Source: Echinarachnius parma
Taxonomy: Eukaryota; Echinodermata; Echinoidea; Clypeasteroida; Echinarachniidae
NCBI GenBank assembly: GCA_037951105.1
Contig: JBAMJV010000851.1
Location: forward strand, 124,001-188,000
Reading direction: 5' to 3'
Length of the DNA stretch: 64,000 nucleotides
Part shown: positions 1 through 13,600 of the stretch, piece after piece
How the letters are laid out: each line of letters begins with the position of its first letter
How positions within the stretch are numbered: position 1 is the first letter of the stretch
Made by a program: the position numbers and the translations under genes
The notes under the pieces: generated by a model
Databases searched by the model: none
What the model saw: the letters and a program-made list of their open reading frames with translations, nothing else
Told to the model about the DNA's origin: nothing

Positions 1-71
1 GGTTGAGAGTGAGGAATAGGCCAAATGGTTGGGTTTGGAGTTAGAGTTGGGCTTATATATTATATAGCACC

Positions 72-360
72 GAGCATTGTGGCTTAGCGGTTAGAGTGTC
101 CGCCTCATATACGGGAGGTCCCGGGTTCGAACCCAGACCGGGTCATGCCAAAGACTTTAAAAATTGTACCCTCTGCCTTCTAGCCAGGCGCTCGGCATTT
201 ATAGAAAGGAGAAGGGAAAGTTAATCACACGAGTTACCAGAGGACCGGCCCCCTTCTGTAGCTTTCGCTACATTTAGTAGACGTGTGGCCTAGGGCTAAT
301 GAATCGGAGATAGGCGCCGCCTTATGTGCCAACATTGGCACGGGAAGGTCTTTAACTTTA
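72..360 (+). repeat. tRNA-derived SINE
   Basis: A pol III box A (TGGCTTAGCGG, 80-90) and box B (GGTTCGAAC, 124-132) are spaced as in a tRNA gene. The T stem is mismatched and the sequence runs on into a non-tRNA body (CCAGGCGCTCGGCATTTATA, TGTAGCTTTCGCTACA) without a terminator after the tRNA part. This fits a tRNA-headed SINE rather than a tRNA gene. Confidence 0.75.
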
Positions 361-540
361 TAATATATATATTTGGAATCAGGTTCAAAGTTAATTGGGA
401 CCTTTTGGACAACATAATACAGTCATGTACACCGGATATATCAAATGAGGCGTATAACAAATGGGTATAGACCAAGCGAATATCTTGACTGGAAGTCGTT
501 CTCCGTAATGTGCTCCTTGTTAGATTAATAATGTCCACTT

Positions 541-1035
541 AATGATGCCCACTCTCATAACGTCTGAAGATCACTCTCCCTGTCTCCCATCTCTCCTTCC
601 CTGCTCCCTCTCCCCCTCTCTCTCTCTCCTATATTATATCCTTTTCCTATATTACACACTTCATCTCTCCCCCTCTTCCCCCGTCTCCCCCTAATGTGTC
701 GCTCTCTTCCCCTCTCTCTTGTATCCCCTTTGTTTATCTATCTCTTACCCCCCTCGATCTTCACCTTACACTCTCTCTTACCCCCCCCCCCCCCCCCTCT
801 TCACCTTACACTCTCTCTATCCACCTCCTTCTCCCCCTCTCTCTCTCCTATATATATTATATTCTCTTCTTATATTACACTCTCTCTCTCACTCTTCACC
901 CGTCTCCCCCTAATTTGTCGCTTTCTTCCCCTCTCTCTTGTATCCCCTTTGTTTATCTCTCTCTTACCCCCCTCGATCTTCACCTTACACTCTCTCTATC
1001 CATCTCTCTTACTTTCTCCTTCTCTATTCCATTCT
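541..1035. repeat. CT-rich tract with internal duplication
   Basis: Pyrimidine-rich low-complexity DNA. A segment of about 80 bp at 697-778 recurs at 917-997 with few changes. Open frames here are compositional artefacts. Confidence 0.85.
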
Positions 1036-1445
1036 AAATAACCGTATTATGTGCTCTATCTATTTGATTTATTATTTAATTTATTTGTTTTTATTCAAAA
1101 TTTCCTAGACATGTTAGACACAATACATGACGCGAATCAAAGTAACTTGTGTATACTTTCTAACAAATAAGAATTGTTATTTATTTCAACAAAAAGAAAA
1201 GTCCACTGCCCACCTGACCCGGCATCCTTATTCATATGCGCTAGCAGGCACTAACAGTTGAAACCCAAACTAAAATTTAGTTCAGGCTATGTAGCAAATA
1301 GACAATTAAAGGCGTTCTGTAGTCAGATCACATATCTTGATGACGTCATCACACGGCATTAATCTGAAACTCGGTACTCTTCATGCACGCGCATTCAGAT
1401 TCAGAGTACCATTGAGAACCTAATGCCAATGGGGCAGTTTACAAA

Positions 1446-1895
1446 ACCAACACATTAGTTTAACCACCGGCTACCGTCTGTGGTCGGGATGATATCGCAG
1501 GGGCGTAGTTATTGGAGGTATGGGGGCATGTGCCCCCTTCAAATTATCTTGCTTACAGAACAAGAACAATGTGAGCCAAACAAAATGGCAATATCATGTC
1601 ATTCTTATAATAAATATAATCATTTTCAGACCTTTATTTACTGTCAGGGGATAACCTGTACCCCTTTCTTTGAAAGAAAAAAAAAACGATGCAGGCCTGC
1701 AACATTCCCCCCCCCCCCCCCCTGGAAAAATCTTACCATTGAGAAACCAACAAATAAGTTTAACCACCGGCTATACCGTCTGTGGTCATGGTGGTGGATC
1801 GGGTGGATAGCGCTGTGGCGTAACTATGTTGGACCTTGGGGGCATGTACGTACCACCCCCCACCCACCCCCCCCCCCCCCCCCCCCCACACACAC
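1446..1895. repeat. Diverged tandem duplication with C runs
   Basis: Two units (1446-1540 and 1744-1848) share TTTAACCACCGGCTA, CCGTCTGTGGTC and a GGGGGCATG end. Each is followed by a run of 15 or more C residues. Confidence 0.7.
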
Positions 1896-2007
1896 ACAGA
1901 TTAGCATACGTGGTTCAAATTTAAAACATTTTATAAATCCACATTTTAGTATGGACAATAGGCACAGTCGCTTGGTCTAGTGGCGAAGCTTCAGGGGGCT
2001 CAGTACC

Positions 2008-2550
2008 CAACTGGATAGAAGTATGGAGCAGCTTTCGTATAAATTGCCAAATATCCATTTCGTTATAAAGATTTGTAGGATTGAAGTGTTAAGATTTATA
2101 ATGATCTAGTAGATAATTATAGATGTGTTTTGTAAAACATCAGTGCAATGAGTAAGCGAATATCACTTTGCATTTTTCGCGCATTACTCGGTCATATGAC
2201 ATTATTTAACAATGGAATGTTCACACATTAAGCCCGGCGCAGACAGAGCCGACCCGACCCGATCCGACTGGTTTAAATTAGGCTAGAGTTGGGCCCGGTC
2301 GGTCGGAGCAGATTTATCGCGTTGAATCGGCCCCAACTGGATAGAAGTATGGAGCAGCTTTCGTATAAATTTCCAAATATCCATTTCGTTATAAAGATTT
2401 GTAGGATTGAAGTGTTCAGATTATAATTATCTAGTTGATAATTATATATGTGTTTTGTACAACATCAGTGCAATGAGTAGGCGAATATCACTTTGCATTT
2501 GTACTCGGTCATATGACATTAATTTAACCATAGATTGTTTACACATTACT
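2008..2550. repeat. Direct repeat of about 215 bp
   Basis: The segments 2008-2222 and 2333-2550 share long identical stretches (GGATAGAAGTATGGAGCAGC and others). They are separated by about 110 bp of GC-rich CCGACCCGATCC text that resembles the foldback at 59920-60085. Confidence 0.85.
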
Positions 2551-2609
2551 CAGAGGACATAACAGATCACATAAACACTCACTTTATCAACCATTTGCTA
2601 ATGTTTGCA

Positions 2610-3050
2610 AATGTCAAAAGTGTATCTTATTGGATGTCAGTAACAGTAATGACATGCAGCTATCATAAATGTGCATATTTTGTAAATACAAGGCTTATGG
2701 CATGTGGTTTTAAGGGTAAATTTAAGCCATTGATAATATATAATGGTTATTATTTTATATAGCGAAATCTACGTCATATTTATTGGATGTCAGTGCTGTT
2801 CTCACAAATGTTTATATAAGACAAGGCGGTGGGCTTGGGGCGGCAGCAAAGGCACATGATTGTGGGGATAAAGTCAAGCCATTTATCATAATAACGGTTA
2901 TTTATATAGCGAAATCTACCTCTTGATTATTATATGTCAGTGGTGTTGTCCTCATAAAATTTGTTCATATTTTGTAAAGGACAAGGCGAGGGTCTTGAGG
3001 CGACAGCAAACTCATCTGATTTCGAGAGCAAAATTAAACCATTTCGAATC
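2610..3050. repeat. Three diverged tandem units of about 150 bp
   Basis: Each unit carries TTATTGGATGTCAGT-like text, then CATATTTTGTAAA and ACAAGGC, starting near 2625, 2777 and 2926. Confidence 0.6.
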
Positions 3051-3829
3051 GAGCATGGCGTTACTGCTTTCACGCAAAGTCATCGCATTGTGGGGGAGGG
3101 GGGGGGGGTCAGACTTTATTTGTAGAATTGTGAATGATGATGAGCAGGAAAAGGAATTTTGGTGATCGAGTAAAAACCCTTTACACCCATTTTTGATAAG
3201 TTAACGTTATTTATAAAGTTACGATGAATACTAAAGGTTTTACTAGTGGTGTGGTACCGGGGAGCACATTGTGCGTTGTATAACCAGGCGGGACGAACTC
3301 CATTGCAAATTGACATATTAGAATGAGCCAATTTTGAATTTGAATGACCATGATCAATTAGAATGGTAAATGACTAAATCGAATGTAGCAATTGCAGTTT
3401 CCTAACTTCTCGGGACGAAATTGAAGTTAGAATTGGTTGAATTTGATTGACGATAGTGTGAACATGGATGGGAAAAGTCCGAAAACCTATACTATTGTTT
3501 TACATGTCTAACAGCAGCCCGACTATTCATATTCCGGAGGAGGGGGGGGGGGGGGGGGGCGTGTCTCGTAAATGGAGAAATCGTAGGTGGCTAGTGATAC
3601 CCCATGGGGTGGCAACTACTCGCTACACCATGCACCGCCTGTTTACTGGGAACAAGACTAAATTAGTCCAATAGTCCGCGTATAGTGACCATGTAAGGGG
3701 GGAGGTGTCGCAGGGGACGGTTATGATAGTACGTTGAACTATACCTTGTCTAATTTGTCTATTGGTATATTAATTACAACAAATTAATTGATTCACTGTT
3801 CGGTAACGGAAGGACAGTAACGGAAGGAC

Positions 3830-4195
3830 AGAGTTTTGTATGCATTACAAATATACTTTAGGGCTCTCAAAAGACTGAATTTTTAATCTGAACACATAAT
3901 GTGATATTCAATCATCCAATTTGGTACCTTAAAACAGAAAAATACTAGAAAGGAATGCAAAAAATTAAGAAAAACTAGAAATAGGCACTGTGTAGTCCCA
4001 TGTGTATAGGTTCATGTATGGTGTCTGTTTCTCCTATCAGGAGACGCCTAATATTGTTTTAATCATGTAAACTGAAAGATATAATTATGTGATCATGATT
4101 TATGAAAAAAATAATCCAGAAAAAATAAACAAAATCAGAAATAATCCTCATTGGATTTTTCCACTTTTGGCTCATTTGGTGTGGAATTGCCCTAA
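3830..4195. repeat. Dispersed repeat, second copy at 38800-39125
   Basis: Shared text includes CTCAAAAGACTGAA, TTTTAATCTGAA, GTAGTCCCATGTGT and ATAATCCAGAAAAAAT in the same order. Nature unknown. Confidence 0.7.
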
Positions 4196-4199
4196 AATA

Positions 4200-4312
4200 A
4201 CACACACATACATACAATCACACAAACACACACATACACACACAGAAAGAAATCAACACACACACAAATAATAGACCACACATCCACACACAAACACAAA
4301 CATACACTTACA
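4200..4312. repeat. CA-rich low-complexity tract
   Basis: Runs of CACA, ACACATAC and similar; no coding signal. Confidence 0.85.
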
Positions 4313-6650
4313 TATCATATCAGGCTTCGTGGAATAGCATTACATTTAAATGGCCGTTACTACAACATGTATGTGTCTTATTTTCATCACATAACATACA
4401 AAATCATGTTATCACACAGTGTTGACGAAATGTAGAACGTTGCACAAGGAAAAATATTAGTTTGATGAGGAATCCAATTTCACATTAGACTTTTATTTAC
4501 AGAATTACAATTCAACATGATTCAGAAACAATTTGAAAGACATGGAATATTATCAATTGGAATTTCATGGACATAATGATCACTATCTTTGTACATCAAA
4601 TGGCGCATATAAAGACTTGATTTTTTTTCTGAAAATATCATTAAAAATTTCTGCTTTTCAATGAGATTTAAGGAATTAAAAGATTTTTGAATACATTCAG
4701 TGGTCCATAGTAATGTTTACATCTACAATAAGGCTTATGAGTTCTGAAAAAACTACTTTTGTTTAAATGTACTATTATTTTGTAAATTCAATATTTTTAC
4801 AGCAACCTATGTGGATGTATACAGACAGGGGGCTTGTATAATTATGAAAACAAATTATGTCACACACTTCATCTTAATACTGAAATAGCAGCAAAGAGAT
4901 TAAGTACTTCAGTTTCAATCCTGATAATATCCAAATTATTAAAAATGTGTAAGACTTTAATGGTTGGGTGTCCTACATATCGGCACCGTAATATATTTCC
5001 GACAGTTTGAGACTAAAACATCGTCCAAATTTCCTCAAACTTTACTCACACATCAAGAAAATAGTGCAGATTCTGATGCACTTGCCAGAATGGGCTACAA
5101 GGACAAAATAAATTATAAATTTCTAGCATTCTGCCTATTTTTGTTTTACTTAAGTTTTTGCACATTAAAGCAAAATAACCCAGTACTATAATGTCTTTGA
5201 ATAAGGTCTCATGTTTTTGTTTTTTTTGCAGGAAATATAATATTTTCTTTGAAATGTACATTCAATTCAATTCAAGGTATATTATATTCAATCATTGTAG
5301 CCAACTAGCCAAGATGGCTAAACTGTGACTGAATTTACAAAGATAACGCAGTGAAAATATCATAAAAATGTAAAAGAATCATACAAATTTACAAAATATC
5401 TTACAAAATGCATAAACATACAATTGCAATGAATTATTAGACATATGCATACTAGTGCATACATATTATGCACTTATTGCCATTAAATTGCACAGCACAG
5501 AATTATAACAGCACAATATACATTTCAATTTAAGATAATGAGTAAACACTGAGACACACTCACATTATTTGAATTTTGAAAGACATAATACTCAGCAAAT
5601 TTGAAATGAATTTCAGATAAGTTTAGATCATATACATACAGCTGTATTTTTCTATAAAAAAAAATGTACAATATATTATAAATCTATGAATAGTACTATA
5701 ATAACAAAATCAATACTGGCTTTACGCATATCAAAGTTTCTTCAAATAGGTAAAGGTATACATAGTAATACACGTCCATCATATTAGTTGTTTGTACAAA
5801 CATTTTCATCACTACTCAAATACATAATCCTTTTTTTTCTCATCGAAACATTATGTTTTTGTTGCACACATTCATTTGAAAAGCACACGTAATTAAATTG
5901 TATATTGCAAGCATGTTACATTTTTTACATGGAATAAGTATGTATGTTCGTATTTAATTTCAAATCAACTTTTATTTAAACAATCCAAATTATGATGATG
6001 ATTTTAGTTGCAAAATGTATTTAACGCGTGTTTGGACATTCAAATGTAAAAAAAACACTATTTGGATACAAAAATACTTTTCAAATAGTGACCTTACACC
6101 ACAAAACGACCAATAAGTCGGAGAAAATGATTATGCTGATTTTCACATGACATTACAGTAGACTTCATTACCTTTAAAATGGTATATAATTGTCATATTC
6201 AGACAAGGCAAACCCTCTGAAAATTAGCGCCAAAGATTTGGAAAATGGCTGAAGCAGTTTTAAAACAAAGGAGAAATGGGCCACTTCAAAGATTGGCGTC
6301 CATTCAAGCGCTGTATATCTGATAATTTTTATTCGATGAAAAAATATATTTAAAACATGATTTCTGATGATCAAAATTTCACAGAAGGCAGATTAAGATA
6401 CCTTCATTCAGAAAATGCAAAAATCCTAAATTTCATATTTTAAACCACATTTGATTATTTTAGCCAATAACAGAGAAACTTTCTGAGCGACATAACGGTC
6501 GTTTTGTGTGTAAGGTCACATATGGTACATGAATGTGAAACAAAATAACATTTATTCATGCTAGGTATTACTGGATTTGCTTGGAAAATGTTCTTGTTGT
6601 TTCTATTGAAGGTGAGATTTACACACAAGGAATTGAAATGTTTCTCTCAT
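4313..6650. other. AT-rich non-genic stretch
   Basis: I see no gene, tRNA or clear transposon. The DNA is AT-rich with scattered oligo-T/A runs. It lies beyond the likely 3' end of the F-box/LRR gene. Confidence 0.5.
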
Positions 6651-6654
6651 ATGG

Positions 6655-6782
6655 AAAAGAAATGTTAGTTGCCTGATCGGGCAGGCAAAGTTAACCATTT
6701 TTTGTTTTTGTTTTACATGCCTGACATCAATTTTTACTTGCCCCGGGCAATAGGGCAAATGCAAGTGTCCAGCCCTGAATAT
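6655..6782. repeat. Interspersed GCCC/GGGC repeat, family A
   Basis: One of about ten fragments in the window built of phrases such as CTTGCCC, GATCGGGCA, GCCCCGGGC and AGCCCTG. Others are at 8140-8350, 10825-11055, 31845-31935, 33300-33520, 43430-43755, 47015-47362, 52858-53127, 60090-60345 and 61047-61290. Confidence 0.65.
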
Positions 6783-7183
6783 TAGTTGCATAACTTCTTA
6801 CGGATGATGTAAAGAGAGCATCTAGAGAAGGGATGAAAGGTGCAACGCCTTTGGCAGAAGAGTTGCATGGCATGCTCTCGTGTGAAGACCACAGCAGTGC
6901 TATACAGCGCCACCTGAACTTGATGGTGATGTACCCTCTTAATGGACAACAGCTCAAAAGCATTGAAGACGTTAACCCGGGCAAACATAAATAATTATAC
7001 AGAATTAGCATTTTTAAGTTTTGATCACAATACAAATATTTACCTCCAAAATGCTTGGCTGTCATCTACTAATTGTTATGAAATACCCATACAGATAAAC
7101 TTTCATACTAAAACTAATTATTATGTCATGTACATGTATTACTCTAAGTTGATGTACAGTCTCACTCATGCAGTCAAAATAGA

Positions 7184-7352
7184 TATCAAACTTTATGAAT
7201 CAAAATTCTGGACAGACCTCTTTGTGTAAGTTGTGTGGTCGTGTCGATTGATACCCAGCTTCATCTGGCAGCCCGTAAAAGGGAGGGTAGTCAGCAGTTG
7301 CACATTACAAGAGTAAGTTTGTCCAGAATTTTGATTCATAAGCTTTGATATA
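7184..7352. repeat. Foldback element
   Basis: The left arm ATATCAAACTTTATGAATCA...TTCTGGACA (7184-7216) is the inverse of TGTCCAGAATTTTGATTCAT...TTTGATAT (7318-7352). Confidence 0.75.
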
Positions 7353-7531
7353 CAGTCAAACATGCGTATAGTGACCACCCAAGGGAAACAAGAAAAGTGG
7401 CCACTGTAGACAGGTCACCTCTATAGACAATTTCCCAACACTGTTTCTCTTGGCAAGCGATCACTTTTTGTGACCACTATAGGCAGGTTGGCTCCTATAG
7501 ACGGGTGGCCACTAACACAGGTTTGACTGTA
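7351..7531. repeat. Palindromic repeat, family B
   Basis: It starts TACAGTCAAAC and ends GTTTGACTGTA. Internal GTGACCACT/AGTGGCCAC phrases repeat on both sides. Relatives lie at 26086-26240 and, three in tandem, at 33954-34400. Confidence 0.75.
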
Positions 7532-7581
7532 TATGTATTATTATGATTACCAACATAACACAACGATTCCACGTGATTATC

Positions 7582-7687
7582 TCAAGGTGGCCGGACCTTC
7601 TCCAAGTATTCGATGCAGGGGTATTGGACCTTCAATATGCCCAGGTTCCGCAGCCCTTTCACTCCGTACAAGTGCAGGGTTCTCAAC
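7582..7687 (-). CDS. F-box/LRR gene exon 11, terminal LRR and stop
   Basis: Acceptor ATACAG opens the last exon, LRTLHLYGVKGLRNLGILKV, which continues to ...YLEKVRPP and a TGA at 7584-7582. The 3' untranslated region then runs to lower coordinates. A minus-strand AATAAA at about 6550 is a possible polyadenylation signal, but it is unproven. Confidence 0.88.
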
Positions 7688-10600
7688 CTGTATCAAAATG
7701 AGAAATACAAATAAGTACAAATAAAAAACAAGAACATTTATGAGAGCGACAATTCTGGAATTTCAGAACTTTGCACAGATATTGCACCTTTGATCTGTTA
7801 ATATAAAGATATTGTCTGCAATGTGTGAAGATCTTGCTTTATTAGTCCTTCATCATTTAATGACTTTAGAACCAAATTTGCCAAAGAATCTAACCCACAT
7901 GTACCATTACAAAGTCATGTGACCTTTTGGTATATTCATTTGATTATTAATTATTTTCATGATTTGTGTACATGGAAAAGCACTTTTGCTCAAAAGAGAT
8001 TAAACACTGTCAATTTAATTTATTGATAACAACAAAGCAACATATAAGAGATATTGAGAAGAAGAGGAAAAAAAAGATAAATAAGGAAAAGGCAGGACCT
8101 TCAAAACTTAATTATGCAATATGGTACTACAATTGACCTTTTTCCTTGTGGTCCAGTTAGGGCAAGTAAAATCAAGATTTCTCAATCTGTGGCCTAAAAC
8201 ATTAATTTGGTGGCCCCCAAAGAAATACATTACAAATTCTGTAATATGGTTGCCTATACGGGCAAGTGGAAATTGGCATTAATAAAGTTATTGTCGCCCA
8301 GAGATAATTTGTGTGGCCCTGGGCCAGCAGGCCTGTCTGATTGCGAGCCCTGTATACAGGATTGTTAATGGGGCTTACTTCTTGCAGTGTTTGAGGAGCC
8401 TGATGATGCTGGTTTCTGTGATCTCTCTGCAACAATTCAACTTCAGGTCCTCTAGGGTTGAGGAGCAGTAACTGGCCAGAGATGATACCCTGAGAAAAGA
8501 CAATTACAAAAGTTTATTTCATATCATTGATTGGGTTTGTTTAGGTTTGATATAGCTTCTGACGAGGACAAGCATTAACTGAAAAGGGTTTCATGAGGAG
8601 TGGCACCATACAAGAGATATGTGGTTGAATGGTTAGAGCACGGAGGCCTCGGGTTTGATACCAGGGCTGAGCCCATTTTTCTTTCCTTATTCCATCAAAC
8701 AACTTAATTACTGGTCAGTTTCCTTTTTGTTTGAATTAAATCATCAAATCATAATAATTATCTGAAATAATGCAATTAAACGCTCGTTTATTTCCTCTAC
8801 TTTTTTCGCTTTCATGTTTCCTTTTCATTTCTAGGGAGCAAACAGAGCATACTCACATCTACAATGTAAATAGTCATACAAGGTAGTATGACAATTTACA
8901 TGCTATATATGCATAATTTCCTGGTCATACACTGGACATAGACAGTGCATGTTTTGCCATAAGAAAATTTATCACCAGCCATGCATTGACTATGCATTGC
9001 CTATGACACACAACAGAATAGAAATGTATTTATGAGTGCTCATACTCACGTTTTGTGCGTGACCAATGTCAAGCTGAGGGACAGTTTCTGCAAAAGCGGA
9101 CAACATGTTGCCAGACATATCATACCCTCATTGCACACTCTCTTGTGTTTACTTTGCTAATTTCTAAAATATATTTCTGGTCAGTTTCTTCTGTGTTTGG
9201 ATTCAATCAAAATATCATTAGATTTCATCCCAATTCTCTCAATGTAATTAATGCTTTTGCATTTAAATGTTTGTTTTTTTTATCTTCTATTTGTGTTTCA
9301 TTTCAATTTCTAGAGAGAAGGCAAAGCATACTCACGTCTTGTGTGTGACCGATGTTGAGCTGAGGGACAGTTTCTGCAGAAGGGGACAGCACGTGGCCAG
9401 ACATCTCATCCCTTCATTGCCAACTTTCCTGCATCCTGACACATCCAAGCTCCTGATTTTCAAAAATTCAAAATGAAGGGTTCATATGAAAGTTCATCAG
9501 TATTGATAATTCATAAGATATCCATTTTAAGATATCTATGAAGGGTTTATATTTATATTCAAAAACAGATTAAGACATTTTTTACCAAATTGAGATCTAA
9601 AATTGGGATTATAAATGCTGAAGAGCAATGAAAATAATAAGGAAATATGACTGAAGAACCTTTCTTCTGCATTGCTGGAGAAAGAATGCTGGAGAAAGGT
9701 TAAACAATAATCATCAAATTTCTGGCAAAAAATTACCAATTTTTGAAATAACCGAAATACAACATCACTTGTCCTTACCTTATGGTGTTGAGGTAAGTTG
9801 CAATCTCGACCAGGGATAAATCGCTGATGTGAGGGCATGACGCTAGCGAAAGCGTCTCCAGTTTCTTGCAGTGCCTTGCGATCTTCTTCACGCAGGAATC
9901 TCTGAGCTCTTTACATCCCTTCAGTTGCCAGTGCCGTAAGGTTTGGAGTTTCGGCGCAACATCTGTGACGCAGTCATCGGTGATCTGTTGTTAGATAAAT
10001 GGAAAGACAAGGTAAATATTTGTACGTACAAAGAGTAAGTTTTTGTTCTAGCTTCACCATTGTTTTCGTATTTGCCGGTCTATTAACCACATGGCTTTCC
10101 CGACGGAAGTACCGACGAAAAGAGGGATGCGGTTCGTACACGGAGATATGGAAAATTTGCACGAAAATCCCCACCTAGGACAACACAGCATAGAACAATA
10201 TGCATGGGACTGTATTAAACGCTAGAAGACAAACAAAGACAAAACAAAAAATGAATCAAATCGGAGATGAAAAAACTGTACCTTGATATAATATGTTATT
10301 CCTTCTTACAAGTTCAAGTTTTGTTGAATCTACCCTTGAAAACAGTAAATTCTAAGCTATTTTGGGGGATAAAAAATTGCGATAGTAACTTGCAAGTAGA
10401 GAGAAAATATGTGCGCAGCGACAGTGCAGCATTGGTCCTTATGTAATACCTATTGTTCAGCGGGAGATGAATGAATAGATCATCCCCCCCCTGAACAATA
10501 GGTATCAATTACAGATTGACGCCCATGGTTTGGAGTTTCGGTGCAACATCTGCTACGCAGTCATCAGTTATCTAAAGTTAGACAATATGAAAGTCAGGGT

Positions 10601-13600
10601 ATTCCAACATTTAAGCAATTAAAAATGTACAAAGCTTTTTTCTAGATGCTGAATATAGGTTAACCGATAACTGCCCATATTTTGTGACAATTATGTTACC
10701 ATTTTGGGAATTAAACAAAATACTACAGCACTAAGTACTTAGGAATCTCGCAACTCCTTCAAAGCTACAAACACTGATGCATCAGTGTTTGTAGCTTTAA
10801 CCAATGCAAGAAATTTTAAGTTTGTGCCTTGTGGCCCAGTCGGGGAAGTAAATACAAGATTGTTCAAATTCTTGTGGTCCAAAGCCTGAACCTAACGCCA
10901 CCCCACCCCCCCCCCCCCAAAAAAAAAAAAATATATAACAAACTGCTATATTTTATTGCCCATTTGGGCCGGTGGAATTTAGCATCAATGAAATTAGGTG
11001 GCCCAAAGCTAATTCTTAGTGGCCCCGGTCCAGCGGGCCTGCGCTAATTCTGAGCTCTGATTTAACTTAAACTCTAACTTTTTTTTTTAGTAGTAGGAGT
11101 AGTAGTTGTAATACCTTGTAACACTGAGCTATGTTGAGAGTTGTAAGTTGAGTGCTTGTTTCCGCTAGATGGACAAGCGTCTCTGGGGAGAAGTTGAAAC
11201 ACCCGCAGACTTCTAGGACCTCCAAACTGAGAACACAGAAATACAAATACACATTTATAACAGTAAGATGAAGCAATAAGAGTTGGTTGAAAAATCTGCT
11301 TGGAGCATGACTATGGAATAAAGTAATTCACTACAAAATAAACATTCAGCTCTGTTGAGAGTTGAAAGTAGATTGCTGGTTTCCGGCTAGATGGACTAGG
11401 TTCTCTTGGGAGAAGTTAAAACAGCCGCAGACCTCTAGGACCTCCAAACTGAGAACACAGAAATAAAAATACACATTTTTAACAATAAGATAAAGCAATA
11501 AGAGTTGGTTGGAAAATCTGTTCACAGCATGACTAAGGAATAAATTAATTTACTACAAAATAAACAGTCAGCTTTGTTGAGATTTGTAAGATGAGTGCTG
11601 GTTTCCGCTAGATGGACAAGGGTCTCTGGGGAGAAGGTGAAACAGCCGCAGACTTCTAGAACCTCCAAACTGAGAAAACAGGGTAATACACCCAAAAAAA
11701 ATACATTTTTAACAATAAGATGAAGCAATAAAAGTTGGTTGAAAAATCTGCTTGGAGCATGACTAAGGAATAAATTAATTTACTACAAAATAAACATTCA
11801 GCTCCAAAAGAAATTGCAAATAGCACAATGCTTTTAGAAACATATTGTCCTTTAAGTCTTTTTTTAAAAACTATATAAGCACATTATTAAAGAATTGGGC
11901 AATAATAAAATGGTAGAAGAAATTCCCAAGAAAAAAAGAATGTGAACAAAAAAATCAAATAATTGCCTCATTATTTGAGAGAAGAAACGAAAAAAATAAC
12001 TTACTTTGGTCCGTATTTGTTGACGATTTGCCTCAAGCACTGATCACTGACTGACTGGCATCCATTCAGGCATATTGACACCAATCTGCATCGCAACAAG
12101 AAAAGGAGAACAAAATTGAAAACGTATGAAAATATGTAAATATAGCACTAATTAAATTTAGAACCCTGAGGCAATAACATAGTAAGTACACCGTATATCA
12201 CCATCATCATTCAACATCATTCTTGTCATTGTCTTCTTCTTAATCATCTTCATTATCAACATCACCATCACCATCATCAACATCGACATCATCAACATCA
12301 ACATCATCAACATCAACATCATCAACATCGACATCATCATCATCATCACCATCCACCCCATCATCATCACCGTCATCATCACCATCAACATCATCATCAC
12401 CATCACGTACCACCATCATCATCATAATCACCATCATCATCATCAGCAGCAGCATTATCATCACCACCATCATCTTCACCATTATCATTACTTCCATCAT
12501 ATACATTACCATAATCAATAGTAATGCCACCCAAAAATTTGTTCCTAAATTTGTTTTAATTTTTTACCTCAACTTTTTAAAATAAAATATTGGCATGTAC
12601 TGATGGTCAAACATTAGACAAATTTGAAAGAATTGAATACCTTGGACAACCATCGATGATTGCAGAAAGGCCGTTGTCAGTGACTACAGACCAGGAGGCA
12701 TCGATGGACTGGAGGTTGTAGCACCTGGAGGCATGGAGCAGGATGGAGTCTCCGTGGAGCTCCCCCTTGGAGCACCCTGTGACGTTCAGCTCCTGTAATT
12801 GGAATAATAATCAATCAATCAATCCGAGTGCCATGTCAGATCCTTATGTTGGCGACAATCATGTCCTCCTGTCTGGGTTTGTATTGCCTTATCAACTCAA
12901 GTGGAGTATATGCCACGAGTTGTTCTCTGCAACCATTTTAGATAAGTCAGGTGGTGCTATCCACATTGATTTCCACTCTTCCAATTAGTTAGCTAGCCTT
13001 TAAAACACTATTATTTGACAAATTAGAAACATTGCTAAACATTTACATACAGTATCCATAAGTTTTTCACATGCTTTTAAACAATTATATGGCCTTGATT
13101 TGTTGGCAGTCAGAAATAAATGAAGAATAACAAATTATCATGGTGTAGGCTCCAGTCTCTAAAGAGCTCTCCCTTGGACCAGCCTGTGACGTTCAGCTCC
13201 TGCAATCAGAATTAAAGTTCAGCGTTACTCAAGCTATTAAATACACTTGAAATCAGTTTCGTCAAGTGTCTTCAAGATGCAGCTGACATTAGGTTCAAAA
13301 TACCTGTTGAACATGTGTGGTAATATTACTTTCAAGCCCTAAAATGATGGGGGGGGAGATTCTTGAAAATCACCCAATTTCTTTCTTTTTCATTCAAAAC
13401 CAGCATGTGCACACTTTATCTTAATGTAGCAGGTATTAGTTATTACATTGAAAGGAAGTGAGTTAAATTTATTTAACAATGTGTGAATATATTATACAGC
13501 TAATTAATACAATATTGCATAGCAAATCAGAAATGTTATTCTTTGGTTTATTTTTGTATTATTCATTTGAAGCATAATTTCACAACCGAATACTGTATTC

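Larger units (their letters stand above)
11100..11815. repeat. Tandem array of about 225-bp units containing exon 7
   Basis: Three units each contain an exon 7 copy plus the same flanking intron text (AGCAATAAGAGTTGGTTG, GGAATAAAGTAATT variants). The first (lowest) unit holds the functional exon. Confidence 0.8.

Noticed and set aside
72-150. A functional tRNA gene at the left end
   Set aside because: Box A and box B are good, but the T stem has mismatches, the acceptor stem does not close cleanly and the sequence continues into a SINE body.
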